Shown here piece by piece: positions 11,111 to 20,633 of a DNA stretch of 64,000 nt (positions within the stretch are counted from its first letter, which is position 1; every line of letters starts with the position of its first letter). The position numbers and the translations under genes were made by a program. The stretch is from Hyphomicrobiales bacterium (GTDB taxonomy: Bacteria; Pseudomonadota; Alphaproteobacteria; Rhizobiales; Rhizobiaceae), in assembly GCA_900467185.1 (NCBI GenBank), contig UBPA01000020.1, positions 62,001 through 126,000 of the forward strand, written 5' to 3'. The notes below the pieces were generated by a model. It saw only the letters and a list, made by a program, of their open reading frames with translations. It searched no databases and was not told the origin of the DNA.

Positions 11111-12160
11111 ATGGCTCCGCGTCAGAACGCGTCCGTATCCAGCCGCGGCAAGGCAGCCGGCAAATCTGCAGGCAAGGATTTCGCCAACGGCACGATCGTA
11201 GAATTCGACCGCGAAGAGGACCTGAAGGCCTATCGCGAAATGCTCCTCATCCGCCGTTTCGAGGAAAAGGCCGGCCAGCTTTACGGCATGGGCTTCATCG
11301 GCGGCTTCTGTCATCTCTACATCGGCCAGGAGGCCGTCGTCGTCGGGATGCAGATGGCGCTGAAGCAGGGCGACCAGGTCATCACCGGTTACCGCGACCA
11401 CGGCCACATGCTCGCAACGGGCATGAGCGCACGCGGCGTCATGGCCGAGCTCACGGGGCGCCAGGGCGGCTACTCGCGCGGCAAGGGTGGCTCCATGCAT
11501 ATGTTCTCCAAGGAGAAGAACTTCTACGGCGGCCATGGCATCGTCGGCGCGCAGGTCTCGCTCGGCACGGGCCTCGCCTTCGCCAACAGCTATCGCGGCA
11601 ACGACAATGTCTCTCTCGCCTATTTCGGCGACGGCGCGGCCAACCAGGGCCAGGTCTATGAGAGCTTCAACATGGCGGCGCTCTGGAAGTTGCCCTGCAT
11701 CTACATCATCGAGAACAACCGCTACGCCATGGGCACCTCCGTCGCCCGCGCCTCCGCCGGCGTCGATTTCTCCCAGCGCGGCGCCGCCATCGGCATCCCC
11801 GGCTATCAGGTCGACGGCATGGACGTTCGTGCGGTCAAGGCGGCCGGTGACGAAGCCGTCGCTCATTGCCGCGAGGGCAAGGGTCCGGTCATTCTCGAAA
11901 TGCAGACCTACCGCTATCGCGGCCACTCCATGTCCGACCCGGCGAAGTATCGCTCTAAGGACGAAGTTCAGAAGATGCGGTCCGAGCACGACCCGATCGA
12001 GCAGGTGAAGGTTCGCCTGCTGGAAAAGGGCTGGGCCACCGAGGACGAGCTGAAGGCGATCGACAAGGACGTCCGCGACATCGTGGCCGACAGCGCCGAT
12101 TTCGCCCAGAACGATCCGGAGCCGGATGTATCCGAGCTCTACACCGACATTCTTCTGTGA
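11111..12160 (+). CDS. pdhA: pyruvate dehydrogenase E1 alpha subunit
   Basis: Thiamine-pyrophosphate-dependent decarboxylation of pyruvate, as an alpha2-beta2 heterotetramer with PdhB in the cytosolic pyruvate dehydrogenase complex. The 349-residue protein carries RRFEEKAGQLYGMG, GGSMHMF, and the TPP motif that starts GDGAANQGQ (about G173) and ends IENN. The regulatory loop region YRGHSMSDP is present. The Ala/Lys-rich first 30 residues are typical of rhizobial E1 alpha. It is first in pdhA-pdhB-pdhC; pdhB follows after 21 bp. Confidence 0.97.
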   Translation: MAPRQNASVSSRGKAAGKSAGKDFANGTIVEFDREEDLKAYREMLLIRRFEEKAGQLYGMGFIGGFCHLYIGQEAVVVGMQMALKQGDQVITGYRDHGHMLATGMSARGVMAELTGRQGGYSRGKGGSMHMFSKEKNFYGGHGIVGAQVSLGTGLAFANSYRGNDNVSLAYFGDGAANQGQVYESFNMAALWKLPCIYIIENNRYAMGTSVARASAGVDFSQRGAAIGIPGYQVDGMDVRAVKAAGDEAVAHCREGKGPVILEMQTYRYRGHSMSDPAKYRSKDEVQKMRSEHDPIEQVKVRLLEKGWATEDELKAIDKDVRDIVADSADFAQNDPEPDVSELYTDILL

Positions 12161-12181
12161 TCCGGGACGAGGGATTGATCC

Positions 12182-13603
12182 ATGCCTATTGAAATTCTGA
12201 TGCCCGCCCTTTCCCCGACCATGGAAGAAGGCACGCTCTCCAAATGGTTGAAGAAGGAAGGCGACACCGTCGCCTCCGGCGACGTGATCGCTGAGATCGA
12301 AACCGACAAGGCGACCATGGAAGTGGAAGCTGTCGATGAAGGCACGATCGGGAAGATCCTGATCGAAGCCGGCACCGAAAACGTCAAGGTCAACACGGCC
12401 ATCGCCGTGCTGCTGCAGGACGGCGAAAGCGCCGATGCGGCGGCTGATGCCAAGCCGGCTGCGCCGAAAGCCGATGCCGACACCCCGACCGCGGCGGCAA
12501 ACGACGCTGGCGGCAAGGCGCGCGAAGCGAGCGACGAGCCGACGGCCAAGGCCGACAGCAAGGTGCCGGCGGCACCGAAGGTCGATGTGGCCGCCGATCC
12601 GGACATTCCGGCCGGCACGGAAATGGTGTCCACGACGGTGCGCGAAGCGCTGCGCGACGCCATGGCCGAGGAAATGCGCCGCGACGGCGACGTCTTCATC
12701 ATGGGTGAAGAAGTTGCCGAATATCAGGGCGCCTACAAGATCACGCAAGGATTGCTGCAGGAGTTCGGCGCGCGTCGCGTGGTCGATACGCCGATCACCG
12801 AGCACGGCTTTGCCGGCGTCGGCGTCGGTGCGGCCATGGCCGGCCTGAAGCCGATCGTCGAGTTCATGACGTTCAACTTCGCCATGCAGGCGATCGACCA
12901 GATCATCAACTCGGCGGCCAAGACGCTCTATATGTCCGGCGGCCAGATGGGCGCTCCGATCGTCTTCCGCGGACCGAACGGTGCGGCCGCCCGCGTCGGC
13001 GCGCAGCACAGCCAGGATTATGCTGCCTGGTACAGCCATATTCCGGGTCTCAAGGTCATCGCGCCCTACACGGCGGCCGATGCCAAGGGTCTCCTGAAGG
13101 CCGCGATCCGCGATCCGAACCCGATCATCTTCCTCGAAAACGAGATCCTCTACGGTCAGTCCTTCGACGTACCGAAGATGGACGATTTCGTTCTGCCGAT
13201 CGGCAAGGCCCGCATCCACAAGACCGGCAAGGACGTGACCATCGTGTCCTTCGGCATCGGCATGACCTACGCGCTGAAGGCGATCGCCGAACTCGAGAAG
13301 GATGGCATCGACGTCGAACTGATCGATCTGCGCACGATCCGCCCGATGGATCTGCCGACGGTCATCGAATCGGTCAAGAAGACCGGCCGTCTCGTCACCG
13401 TCGAGGAAGGCTATCCGCAGTCCTCCGTCGGCACCGAGATCGCGACCCGCGTTATGCAGCAGGCCTTCGACTATCTCGACGCGCCGATCCTGACGATTGC
13501 CGGCAAGGACGTTCCGATGCCCTATGCGGCAAACCTCGAAAAGCTGGCTCTGCCGAATGTCGGCGAAGTCGTCGAGGCGGTGAAGACCGTCTGCTACAAG
13601 TAA
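12182..13603 (+). CDS. pdhB: pyruvate dehydrogenase E1 beta subunit with N-terminal lipoyl domain
   Basis: 473 residues, about 130 longer than plain E1 beta. Residues 1-78 form a lipoyl domain ([13 protein letters not shown]; lipoylated lysine in ETDKATME, about K43), an Ala/Pro/Lys-rich linker runs to about 140, then the transketolase-like E1 beta domain follows ([35 protein letters not shown]). Fusion of a lipoyl domain to E1 beta is an established alphaproteobacterial feature. It forms E1 with PdhA, and its lipoyl group is a substrate for LipA action and for PdhC/LpdA. pdhC follows after 13 bp. Confidence 0.96.
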   Translation: MPIEILMPALSPTMEEGTLSKWLKKEGDTVASGDVIAEIETDKATMEVEAVDEGTIGKILIEAGTENVKVNTAIAVLLQDGESADAAADAKPAAPKADADTPTAAANDAGGKAREASDEPTAKADSKVPAAPKVDVAADPDIPAGTEMVSTTVREALRDAMAEEMRRDGDVFIMGEEVAEYQGAYKITQGLLQEFGARRVVDTPITEHGFAGVGVGAAMAGLKPIVEFMTFNFAMQAIDQIINSAAKTLYMSGGQMGAPIVFRGPNGAAARVGAQHSQDYAAWYSHIPGLKVIAPYTAADAKGLLKAAIRDPNPIIFLENEILYGQSFDVPKMDDFVLPIGKARIHKTGKDVTIVSFGIGMTYALKAIAELEKDGIDVELIDLRTIRPMDLPTVIESVKKTGRLVTVEEGYPQSSVGTEIATRVMQQAFDYLDAPILTIAGKDVPMPYAANLEKLALPNVGEVVEAVKTVCYK

Positions 13604-13616
13604 GGGAAGCGGGATC

Positions 13617-14975
13617 ATGCCGATCAACATCACCATGCCCGCGCTTTCTCCGACCATGGAGGAAGGCAACCTTGCCAAATGGCTCGTGAAGGAAGGCGAT
13701 ACCGTCAAGTCCGGTGACGTCATCGCCGAAATCGAAACCGACAAGGCAACGATGGAAGTCGAGGCCGTCGATGAAGGCGTCGTCGCCAAGCTCGTCGTTC
13801 CCGCGGGTACCGAAGGCGTGAAGGTCAACGCCCTGATCGCGATCCTCGCGGCCGATGGCGAGGATGTCGGCGCTGCGGCGTCGGGTGGCGGCGCGTCCGC
13901 ACCCAAGGCCGAAGCCCAGCCTGCCAAGGCCGATGCCGAGCCGGCCAAGGCGGAAGCGCCTGCCGCTGAAAAGACGGCATCCGCACCGCAGGCACAGGCT
14001 CCGGCGGCTGCGAAGACGGACGGCGACAAGCGTGTCTTCTCCTCGCCGCTCGCCCGTCGTCTCGCCAAGGAAGCCGGTCTCGACCTCTCCGCCGTGACCG
14101 GCACGGGGCCGAAGGGCCGCGTTATCAAGAGCGACGTCGAAAAGGCTGTTGCCGGCGGCACCGGCAAGGCGGCGCCCGCGCCGTCGGCCGCACCGGCGAC
14201 GGCAGCTGCTCCGGCCGCGGCCACGGCTTCCAAGGGCATGTCCGACGAGCAGGTTCTCAAGAACTTCGCCGAGGGCTCCTATGACCTCGTGCCGCATGAC
14301 GGCATGCGCAAGACGATCGCCAAGCGCCTGCAGGAGTCCAAGCAGACCATCCCGCACTTCTACGTCTCCGTGGATTGCGAGCTGGATGCCCTCCTGTCGC
14401 TGCGCGCTCAGCTGAACGCCGCCTCGCCCGAAAAGGACGGCAAGCCGGCCTACAAGCTGTCGGTCAACGACATGGTCATCAAGGCGCTGGCGCTCGCACT
14501 GCGCGACGTGCCGGATGCGAACGTGTCCTGGACCGAGACCAACATGGTCAAGCACAAGCATGCCGATGTCGGCGTGGCCGTGTCGATCCCGGGCGGTCTC
14601 ATCACCCCGATCGTCCGTTCCGCCGAGCTGAAGAGCCTTTCGGCGATCTCCAACGAGATGAAGGACCTCGGTGCCCGCGCCAAGGGCCGCAAGCTGAAGC
14701 CCGAGGAATATCAGGGCGGCACCACGGCGGTCTCCAACATGGGCATGATGGGCGTCAAGAACTTCGCCGCCGTCGTCAACCCGCCGCATGCCACGATCCT
14801 GGCGATCGGTGCCGGCGAGGAGCGCGTCGTCGTGAAGAAGGGCGAAATGAAGGTCGCCACCGTGATGACGGTCACCCTCTCGACCGACCACCGCGCCGTG
14901 GACGGAGCCCTGGGTGCCGAACTGCTGGGCGCCTTCAAGCGCTACATCGAGAACCCGATGGGCATGCTGGTGTAA
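13617..14975 (+). CDS. pdhC: dihydrolipoyl acetyltransferase (PDH E2)
   Basis: Core of the PDH complex: it carries the acetyl group on lipoate and passes it to CoA. The 452 residues are an N-terminal lipoyl domain (lipoyl lysine about K43), a long Ala/Pro linker, a peripheral-subunit-binding domain at about 139-175 ([13 protein letters not shown]...TGTGPKGRV), a second linker, and the catalytic acyltransferase domain ending in the DHRAVDGA motif (about H425, D429). Repeat similarity with the pdhB N-terminus is strong ([15 protein letters not shown] in both). A terminator follows, and lpdA is transcribed separately about 1.1 kb on. Confidence 0.97.
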   Translation: MPINITMPALSPTMEEGNLAKWLVKEGDTVKSGDVIAEIETDKATMEVEAVDEGVVAKLVVPAGTEGVKVNALIAILAADGEDVGAAASGGGASAPKAEAQPAKADAEPAKAEAPAAEKTASAPQAQAPAAAKTDGDKRVFSSPLARRLAKEAGLDLSAVTGTGPKGRVIKSDVEKAVAGGTGKAAPAPSAAPATAAAPAAATASKGMSDEQVLKNFAEGSYDLVPHDGMRKTIAKRLQESKQTIPHFYVSVDCELDALLSLRAQLNAASPEKDGKPAYKLSVNDMVIKALALALRDVPDANVSWTETNMVKHKHADVGVAVSIPGGLITPIVRSAELKSLSAISNEMKDLGARAKGRKLKPEEYQGGTTAVSNMGMMGVKNFAAVVNPPHATILAIGAGEERVVVKKGEMKVATVMTVTLSTDHRAVDGALGAELLGAFKRYIENPMGMLV

Positions 14976-14986
14976 CCCACGCGTCT

Positions 14987-15014
14987 GGTCCTCCCTTTAC
15001 GGGGAGGACCTTCT
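14987..15014 (+). terminator. terminator of the pdhABC operon
   Basis: Perfect 9-bp stem GGTCCTCCC (14987-14995) / GGGAGGACC (15002-15010), loop TTTACG, followed by TTCTT. It lies 12 bp after the pdhC stop. Confidence 0.8.
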
Positions 15015-15183
15015 TGCCTCGATCGCCGTGCATCCCCCCGTGACATTTTGCCATGGCCTCGCCATTTCAGAGCGTGCTGGTAAAATAGGTTGGGCGTGAC
15101 GGACATCGCCGGATGGCGAATGAACCGGTAAACATAATCAGACCTCTGCTGCGCGCGATGCGGTGTGGAAGCGTCCAGACAAG

Positions 15184-15318
15184 ATGGAGAGTGGCCAGAA
15201 AACCACTCGGCAGGCTTTGACCGCGGATGCGATGATGCGGACGTTCGTGACCGGGGATTTCGAGGAGCGGATCTTCGGGCGGGAACGCAAGGGTTATATA
15301 CGGATCAAGGCGACGTAA
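15184..15318 (+). CDS. possible small protein, unrecognised
   Basis: The 400-bp gap between pdhC and the esterase gene holds the pdh terminator and one plausible short reading frame: ATG 15184 to TAA 15318, 44 residues, with the charged C-terminal part FEERIFGRERKGYIRI. Internal ATGs at 15232 and 15235 would give 27-28 residues. No convincing ribosome binding site is seen before any of them. I do not recognise the product; the C-terminal part looks more protein-like than random antisense frames, but it may be noncoding. A GCCGGC-CTCT-GCCGGC hairpin lies just after it (about 15329-15344). Confidence 0.25.
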   Translation: MESGQKTTRQALTADAMMRTFVTGDFEERIFGRERKGYIRIKAT

Positions 15319-15379
15319 CGGAAGAAGCCGGCCTCTGCCGGCAGGATAGCCGCCAGCGGGAGCGGTTGCAGGGAGAAAC

Positions 15380-16018
15380 ATGAAAACAGTCCTCTGCTAT
15401 GGCGACAGCCTCACCTGGGGTTATGACGCTGCCGTGCCCGGGCGACATGCTTTGGCAGATCGCTGGCCGACGGTGCTCGGCAACGCGCTGGGCGAGGGCG
15501 TCCATGTCATTGCCGAAGGTTTGAATGGCCGGACGACCGCTTACGACGATCATCTGGCGGATGCGGATCGCAACGGTGCCCGCATCCTGCCGACCGTGCT
15601 CCACAGCCATGATCCGATCGATCTCGTGATCATCCTGCTTGGCACCAATGACATGAAGCCCGTCGTGCACGGCACGGCATTCGGCGCGGTGCAGGGCGTG
15701 GAGCGGCTGGTCGAGCTCATCCGGCACCACGCATGGTCCTTCGCGGCCGAGGCGCCGGAGATCCTGATCGTCGCGCCGCCTGCGGCGTGCGAAACGGCGA
15801 ATGCGGCGTTTGCGGCTATGTTCGCCGGTGCCCGGGAACAGTCGGCCATGCTGGCCTCGCTGTATGCGGATCTCGCCGATGAGACGGGCTGCGGATTTTT
15901 CGATGCGGGATCGGTGGCGAAGACCACGCCGATCGACGGCATCCATCTCGATGCGGAGAATACGAGGGCAATCGGGCGCGGTCTCGAGCCCATCGTCCGG
16001 GTGATGCTCGGGCTCTAG
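15380..16018 (+). CDS. SGNH/GDSL-family esterase
   Basis: 212-residue hydrolase of the SGNH fold. Block I is CYGDSLTWGYD with the nucleophilic serine at about S10, the block III-type GTND is in LLGTNDMK, and the C-terminal block V is DGIHLDAENTR with the catalytic Asp/His. There is no signal peptide, so it is probably cytosolic. It resembles rhizobial arylesterase/acyl-CoA thioesterase-like proteins. The start follows GGGAG (15 nt away) with GGAG-like GCAGGGAGAAAC just before the ATG. Its link to the PDH genes on both sides is unexplained. Confidence 0.87.
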   Translation: MKTVLCYGDSLTWGYDAAVPGRHALADRWPTVLGNALGEGVHVIAEGLNGRTTAYDDHLADADRNGARILPTVLHSHDPIDLVIILLGTNDMKPVVHGTAFGAVQGVERLVELIRHHAWSFAAEAPEILIVAPPAACETANAAFAAMFAGAREQSAMLASLYADLADETGCGFFDAGSVAKTTPIDGIHLDAENTRAIGRGLEPIVRVMLGL

Positions 16019-16028
16019 GGCCTTTCCG

Positions 16029-16050
16029 GGCGAAGCCTCTTCGCTTCGCC
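16029..16050 (+). terminator. hairpin after the esterase gene
   Basis: Perfect 8-bp stem GGCGAAGC (16029-16036) / GCTTCGCC (16043-16050), loop CTCTTC, 10 bp past the stop. No T-run. Confidence 0.45.
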
Positions 16051-16067
16051 GCGGGACTTCACTCGTA

Positions 16068-16083
16068 AGACAGACAGACAGAC
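16068..16083 (+). repeat. tetranucleotide repeat (AGAC)x4 upstream of lpdA
   Basis: Four uninterrupted AGAC units 47 bp before the lpdA start. It is a short microsatellite in the presumed promoter or leader, short for phase variation. Confidence 0.6.
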
Positions 16084-16129
16084 GACGGCAGCGCTCTGGC
16101 GCGCCGCGAAAGAACAGGAAACGCAAGGC

Positions 16130-17575
16130 ATGGCTCAGAACTACGACGTCATCATCATCGGCTCCGGCCCGGGCGGCTATATCGCGGCGATCCGCGCGGC
16201 GCAGCTGGGCATGAAGGTGGCCGTGGTCGAGCGCGAGCACCTTGCCGGTATTTGCTCCAACTGGGGCTGCATTCCGACCAAGGCGCTTCTGCGCTCGGCG
16301 GACGTGCTGCACAGCGCTCAGCATGCCAAGAGCTATGGCCTGACGCTCGAAGGCACGATCTCGCCGGACCTCAAGGCCATCGTCGCCCGCTCGCGCGGCA
16401 TCGCCGAGCGCATGAATGGCGGCGTCGGTTTCCTGTTCAAGAAGAACAAGGTCGATATCATCTGGGGCGAGGCGAAGCTGACCAAGCCCGGCGAGATCGT
16501 CGTCGGCCCGATCACCAAGCCGATCGTCCAGCCGCAGGGCCCGATCCCGAAGAACACGCTGGGCGAGGGCACCTATACCGCCAAGCACATCATCGTCGCC
16601 ACCGGCGCCCGTCCCCGCGCGCTGCCCGGCATCGAGCCGGATGGCAAGCTGATCTGGACCTATTTCGAGGCGATGAAGCCCGAACAGATGCCGAAGTCGC
16701 TGCTGGTCATGGGCTCCGGCGCCATCGGCATCGAGTTCGCCTCCTTCTACCGCACCATGGGCGTGGATGTGACGGTCGTCGAAGTGCTCGGTCAGGTGAT
16801 GCCGGTCGAGGATGCCGAGATTTCGGCCTTCGCCAAGAAGCAGTTCGACAAACAGGGCATGAAGATCCTGCTGGAAGCCAAGGTCTCCAAGGTCGAGAAG
16901 GGCGCCGACAGCATCACGGCCCATGTCGAGAAGAAGGACGGCACGATCGAGAAGATCACGGCCGACCGCATGATCTCGGCCGTCGGCGTCGTCGGCAACA
17001 TCGAGAATCTCGGTCTGGAAGCGCTGGGCGTGAAGACCGACCGCGGCTGCATCGTCATCGATGGCTACGGCAAGACCAACGTGCCCGGCCTCTACGCGAT
17101 CGGCGACGTTGCCGGCCCGCCCATGCTCGCCCACAAGGCCGAGCATGAAGCGGTCATCTGCATCGAGAAGATCGCCGGCCTGCCGAACGTCCACCCGATG
17201 GACAAGCTGAAGATTCCCGGCTGCACCTATTGCAATCCGCAGGTCGCCTCCGTTGGCCTGACCGAAGCCAAGGCCAAGGCGGAAGGCCGCGAGATCCGCG
17301 TCGGCCGCTTCCCCTTCGTCGCCAACGGCAAGGCGATCGCGCTCGGCGAGGACCAGGGCATGGTCAAGACCATCTTCGACAAGAAGACCGGCGAGTTGAT
17401 CGGCGCGCATCTGGTCGGCGCCGAAGTGACGGAACTCATCCAGGGCTTCGTCGTGGCCATGAACCTCGAGACGACCGAGGAAGACCTGATGCACACCATC
17501 TTCCCGCATCCGACGATTTCGGAAACGATGAAGGAAAGCGTGCTCGACGCCTATGGCCGGGCTCTGAACGCCTGA
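16130..17575 (+). CDS. lpdA: dihydrolipoyl dehydrogenase (E3)
   Basis: Reoxidises dihydrolipoyl groups of the PDH complex with NAD+. The 481-residue flavoprotein opens with the FAD loop IIGSGPGGYIAAIRAAQLG, followed by the redox disulfide in GICSNWGCIPTKALL (about C42 and C47), the NAD loop MGSGAIGIEFASF, the second FAD segment GLYAIGDVAG, and the C-terminal His-Glu pair in FPHPTISET. It differs from many E3 proteins in the GICSNWGC active-site spelling, which is common in alphaproteobacterial PDH-linked E3. lipA follows 216 bp downstream. Confidence 0.96.
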   Translation: MAQNYDVIIIGSGPGGYIAAIRAAQLGMKVAVVEREHLAGICSNWGCIPTKALLRSADVLHSAQHAKSYGLTLEGTISPDLKAIVARSRGIAERMNGGVGFLFKKNKVDIIWGEAKLTKPGEIVVGPITKPIVQPQGPIPKNTLGEGTYTAKHIIVATGARPRALPGIEPDGKLIWTYFEAMKPEQMPKSLLVMGSGAIGIEFASFYRTMGVDVTVVEVLGQVMPVEDAEISAFAKKQFDKQGMKILLEAKVSKVEKGADSITAHVEKKDGTIEKITADRMISAVGVVGNIENLGLEALGVKTDRGCIVIDGYGKTNVPGLYAIGDVAGPPMLAHKAEHEAVICIEKIAGLPNVHPMDKLKIPGCTYCNPQVASVGLTEAKAKAEGREIRVGRFPFVANGKAIALGEDQGMVKTIFDKKTGELIGAHLVGAEVTELIQGFVVAMNLETTEEDLMHTIFPHPTISETMKESVLDAYGRALNA

Positions 17576-17627
17576 TCGTGACTTGACGTCGGGTGCGCGC
17601 GGTCGCATCTGAGGGGTGACGCATGAA

Positions 17628-17648
17628 CGGCCCGCTGTCGGCGGGCCG
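17628..17648 (+). terminator. hairpin between lpdA and lipA
   Basis: Perfect 8-bp stem CGGCCCGC (17628-17635) / GCGGGCCG (17641-17648) with loop TGTCG, 52 bp past lpdA. No T-run follows; it could be a weak terminator or a leader structure for lipA. The rest of the 216-bp gap shows no gene. Confidence 0.45.
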
Positions 17649-17791
17649 GAGAAGAGCAGGAGCGGGCGGTGTCGCCGGCTCGAACGTCTCCGCGGACAGG
17701 CCTCTCGCCTGCAAGCGGGAAGACGGGCACGAAAAGCTGATGGCTCGTCCGGCCTAACGGACGGGCGAAAGCGGGAAGAAAGATCGGACCG

Positions 17792-18769
17792 ATGGTCACC
17801 ATTCTCGACCGGACCCAGAACGCGAACGAAGCGCCGCGCGTGCGCCATCCCGAAAAGGCCCACAAGCCGGACACGGAGATGCTGCGCAAGCCGGAATGGA
17901 TTCGCGTGAAGGCCCCGACCTCCAAGGGCTACCACGAGACGCGCGATCTCGTGCGCTCGCACAAGCTGGTGACAGTCTGCGAGGAAGCGGGCTGCCCGAA
18001 CATCGGCGAGTGTTGGGAGAAGAAGCACGCGACCTTCATGATCATGGGCGAGATCTGCACCCGCGCCTGTGCCTTCTGCAACGTCGCGACCGGCAAGCCG
18101 AATGCCCTCGACATGGCCGAGCCGGAGAATGTGGCGCTGGCCGTCCGGCAGATGGGCCTGTCGCACGTGGTCATCACCTCGGTCGACCGCGACGATCTTC
18201 CGGATGGTGGCGCCGAACATTTCGAGAAGGTCATCTGGGCGATCCGTGCGGCCTCGCCGCAAACGACCATCGAGATCCTGACGCCGGACTTCCTGAAGAA
18301 GCCCGGCGCGCTGGAGCGTGTCGTCGCAGCCAAGCCCGATGTCTTCAATCACAACATGGAAACCGTGCCGGGCAATTACCTGACCGTGCGCCCAGGTGCC
18401 CGATACTTCCACTCCGTTCGCCTGCTGCAGCGCGTGAAGGAGCTGGACCCCACCATGTTCACCAAATCCGGCATCATGGTCGGCCTTGGCGAAGAGCGGA
18501 ACGAAGTGCTGCAGCTGATGGACGACCTGCGCACGGCCGATGTCGATTTCCTGACCATCGGCCAGTATCTGCAGCCGACCCGCAAGCATCACAAGGTCGA
18601 AGCCTTCGTCACGCCGGAAGAGTTCAAGTCCTACGAGACCGTCGCCTATACCAAGGGCTTCCTCATGGTGGCTTCGAGCCCGCTGACGCGCTCCTCGCAC
18701 CATGCGGGTGACGATTTCGCCCGTCTGCGCGCTGCGCGCGAGAAGAAGGTTCTGCTGGCAGCGGAGTAA
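17792..18769 (+). CDS. lipA: lipoyl synthase
   Basis: Radical-SAM enzyme that inserts two sulfurs into octanoyl groups on lipoyl domains, so it acts on the PdhB and PdhC domains encoded just upstream. 325 residues. Both clusters are visible: the auxiliary cluster in [12 protein letters not shown] (about C63, C68, C74) and the radical-SAM cluster in CTRACAFC (about C89, C93, C96), plus the C-terminal arginine-serine segment [12 protein letters not shown], whose serine ligates the auxiliary cluster in the family. Confidence 0.97.
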   Translation: MVTILDRTQNANEAPRVRHPEKAHKPDTEMLRKPEWIRVKAPTSKGYHETRDLVRSHKLVTVCEEAGCPNIGECWEKKHATFMIMGEICTRACAFCNVATGKPNALDMAEPENVALAVRQMGLSHVVITSVDRDDLPDGGAEHFEKVIWAIRAASPQTTIEILTPDFLKKPGALERVVAAKPDVFNHNMETVPGNYLTVRPGARYFHSVRLLQRVKELDPTMFTKSGIMVGLGEERNEVLQLMDDLRTADVDFLTIGQYLQPTRKHHKVEAFVTPEEFKSYETVAYTKGFLMVASSPLTRSSHHAGDDFARLRAAREKKVLLAAE

Positions 18770-18940
18770 CATCGCGTCCGCGAAGATGCCGTAACGCAAT
18801 GAACAGAGGTCGGTATGCGCAAGCTGCCGGCCTCTTTTGGTCTCGACATTGCTCCGCTCGCATCGGCACTCGTCCATATCCCTGCCATCATTGTTCGTGT
18901 AGGCTTACGCGTAAAGCGTTGCAGGCACGGAGTGAGGCAG

Positions 18941-20023
18941 ATGGATATGTCGGTTGAAGGAAAGCCGGGGGCCGGTCGCGTGCGCGGTCTCGGCCAGCGC
19001 CTGGGCCGCATGGCGCTGGCGCCGCTCCACACGCTGCAGATCGTCACCGGCCGCAAGGACTTCAAGAACGATGTCCTCGGCAGCGAACGCCTGAACCGCA
19101 AAGGCCTGCATGTCTGGCGGGTAAAAGCCGCAGCCCGGGTCACGGAGTGGCGGCGCAAGCGGCTGGCGCACCTCGTCACGCCGGCGGAGCGGGACTTTTT
19201 CGCGGAGAACGGCTTTATCGAGCGCCGCAACCTTCTGGACGACAGCCAGTTCCGCGCCTTGGTGGCGGAGGTCGAAGCGCTGCAGGCACCCGCGCGCGAG
19301 ATGCGCGAAGGCGGCGCGGTCACGCGGCGCATTCCGCTGACGCCCGACGTTCTCCAGCACGCGCCGACCCTTGCCGCCTTTCTCAAGGACGCGCGCTGGA
19401 CCGGCCCCATCCGCTATGTCGGCGGCTTCGACGTCGAGCCGGTTCTCAGCATCCAGACGATCTTCGGCGAACCTTCCGTCTCCAAGGGCGGCAAGGACCC
19501 ACAGACCGACCTTCACATGGACACATTCCACTCGACGGCCAAGGCCTGGTACTTTCTATACGACGTGCCGGATGACGAGGGGCCTTTCACCTATGTCGCC
19601 GGGTCCCACAAGCTGACGCCGCGTCGTCTCGCCTGGCACAAGCGGCAGAGCGTCCTGGCAGCGAAGCGGCGGGGCGGCGGGGCATTCCGCATTCCGCTCT
19701 CCGCCCTGAAACGGCTCCGCCTGCCGCAGCCGACGCGGTTTGCAGTGCCTGCCAATACGCTGGTGGTGGGCGATACCTTCGGCTTCCACGCCCGCGGCCA
19801 TTCCGCACGCCGTTCCATTCGCGTCGAACTCTATGCCTCGCAGCGGCCCAACCCTTTCCTGCCCTTCATCGGCCTCGACAGCGCGAAGCTCCCCTATGTC
19901 AGCGGGCGCAAGGAGGTCATCTCCTGGTATTTCGAGGATTGGCTGGTTAAGCTGAAGCTTCAGCGGCTGATCTGGCGGCCTGTCGGTGCCGTCAAGGCCC
20001 GGGAGAGACCGCCCGGCAGCTGA
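18941..20023 (+). CDS. phytanoyl-CoA dioxygenase (PhyH)-family protein
   Basis: 360 residues from ATG 18941 (preceded by GTGAGG); the upstream in-frame codons to 18815 look untranslated. Predicted Fe(II)/2-oxoglutarate-dependent oxygenase of the PhyH fold. The metal triad is visible as HMD (about H192, D194) and a distal histidine in HARGHSARRS (about H287), with an arginine nearby for 2-oxoglutarate. The first 90 residues are basic and less typical. The substrate is unknown. It sits between lipA and the coq10-like gene with the P-loop gene at 20052, and the three follow with short gaps, suggesting one transcript. Confidence 0.75.
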   Translation: MDMSVEGKPGAGRVRGLGQRLGRMALAPLHTLQIVTGRKDFKNDVLGSERLNRKGLHVWRVKAAARVTEWRRKRLAHLVTPAERDFFAENGFIERRNLLDDSQFRALVAEVEALQAPAREMREGGAVTRRIPLTPDVLQHAPTLAAFLKDARWTGPIRYVGGFDVEPVLSIQTIFGEPSVSKGGKDPQTDLHMDTFHSTAKAWYFLYDVPDDEGPFTYVAGSHKLTPRRLAWHKRQSVLAAKRRGGGAFRIPLSALKRLRLPQPTRFAVPANTLVVGDTFGFHARGHSARRSIRVELYASQRPNPFLPFIGLDSAKLPYVSGRKEVISWYFEDWLVKLKLQRLIWRPVGAVKARERPPGS

Positions 20024-20051
20024 TACCGGTCCCGTTGCGGGGAGACAGGGA

Positions 20052-20624
20052 ATGCCGCAGACCCTCCAGACCGTCGCGGACGCCGCCGCTGCCGTCTCCC
20101 GCGCAAACCGCATCTGCGTTATCGGCTGCTCGGGCGGCGGCAAGACGACGCTTTCGCGGGCGCTCGGCCAGCGGCTCGACCTGCCCCATATCTCGATGGA
20201 CAAGGCGTTCTTCTGGCTTCCGGGCTGGACGAAGCGCGACAAGGCCGCAGAAAGCGCCCTCATCGCGGAGGCCGTCGCAGCCGAGCGCTGGATCATGGAC
20301 GGCACGGGCTCGTCGAGCTTCCACCTGCGCCTACCGCGCACCGAGGTCGTGCTCTGGCTGCGCCTGCCGCGCTGGCTCTGCCTGCTCAGCGTCTTTCGCC
20401 GGGTCCTGACAAGCTTCGGCCGCGTTCGTCCGGACATGGCGCCGGGCTGTCCGGAGCAGATGCCTGACCGCGAATTCCTGACCTATATCTGGAGATTCGA
20501 ACAAGATGTCGCGCCGCTGATCGAGCGCGGGATCGCGCTGCACGGGCCGCACGTGGCGAATTTCACACTGAAAACGCGCCGCGACGTTGCCCGCCTTCTT
20601 GATCTTGTCTCCGCCGCCGACTAA
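20052..20624 (+). CDS. P-loop NTPase, adenylate-kinase-like
   Basis: 190 residues from ATG 20052, preceded by GGAGACAGGG. The N-terminus carries a Walker A loop GCSGGGKTT (about G25-T33), then LDLPHISMDKAFFWLPGW and WIMDGTG, the acceptor-side pattern of the small FlaR/'topology modulation'-type kinases annotated as AAA or adenylate kinase. The lid-type arginines appear in VLWLRLPRWLCLLSVFRRVL. The substrate is unknown. It lies 28 bp after the PhyH gene and 9 bp before the coq10-like gene. Confidence 0.7.
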   Translation: MPQTLQTVADAAAAVSRANRICVIGCSGGGKTTLSRALGQRLDLPHISMDKAFFWLPGWTKRDKAAESALIAEAVAAERWIMDGTGSSSFHLRLPRTEVVLWLRLPRWLCLLSVFRRVLTSFGRVRPDMAPGCPEQMPDREFLTYIWRFEQDVAPLIERGIALHGPHVANFTLKTRRDVARLLDLVSAAD

Positions 20625-20633
20625 CTGCGTCTC

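Noticed and set aside
11072-14260. 1062-codon open frame on the minus strand opposite pdhABC
   Set aside because: Shadow of three well-supported genes, low-complexity translation, no ribosome binding site.
15305-18877. 1190-codon open frame on the minus strand opposite the esterase gene, lpdA and lipA
   Set aside because: Same reasoning: it mirrors codon bias of the sense genes and has no domain.
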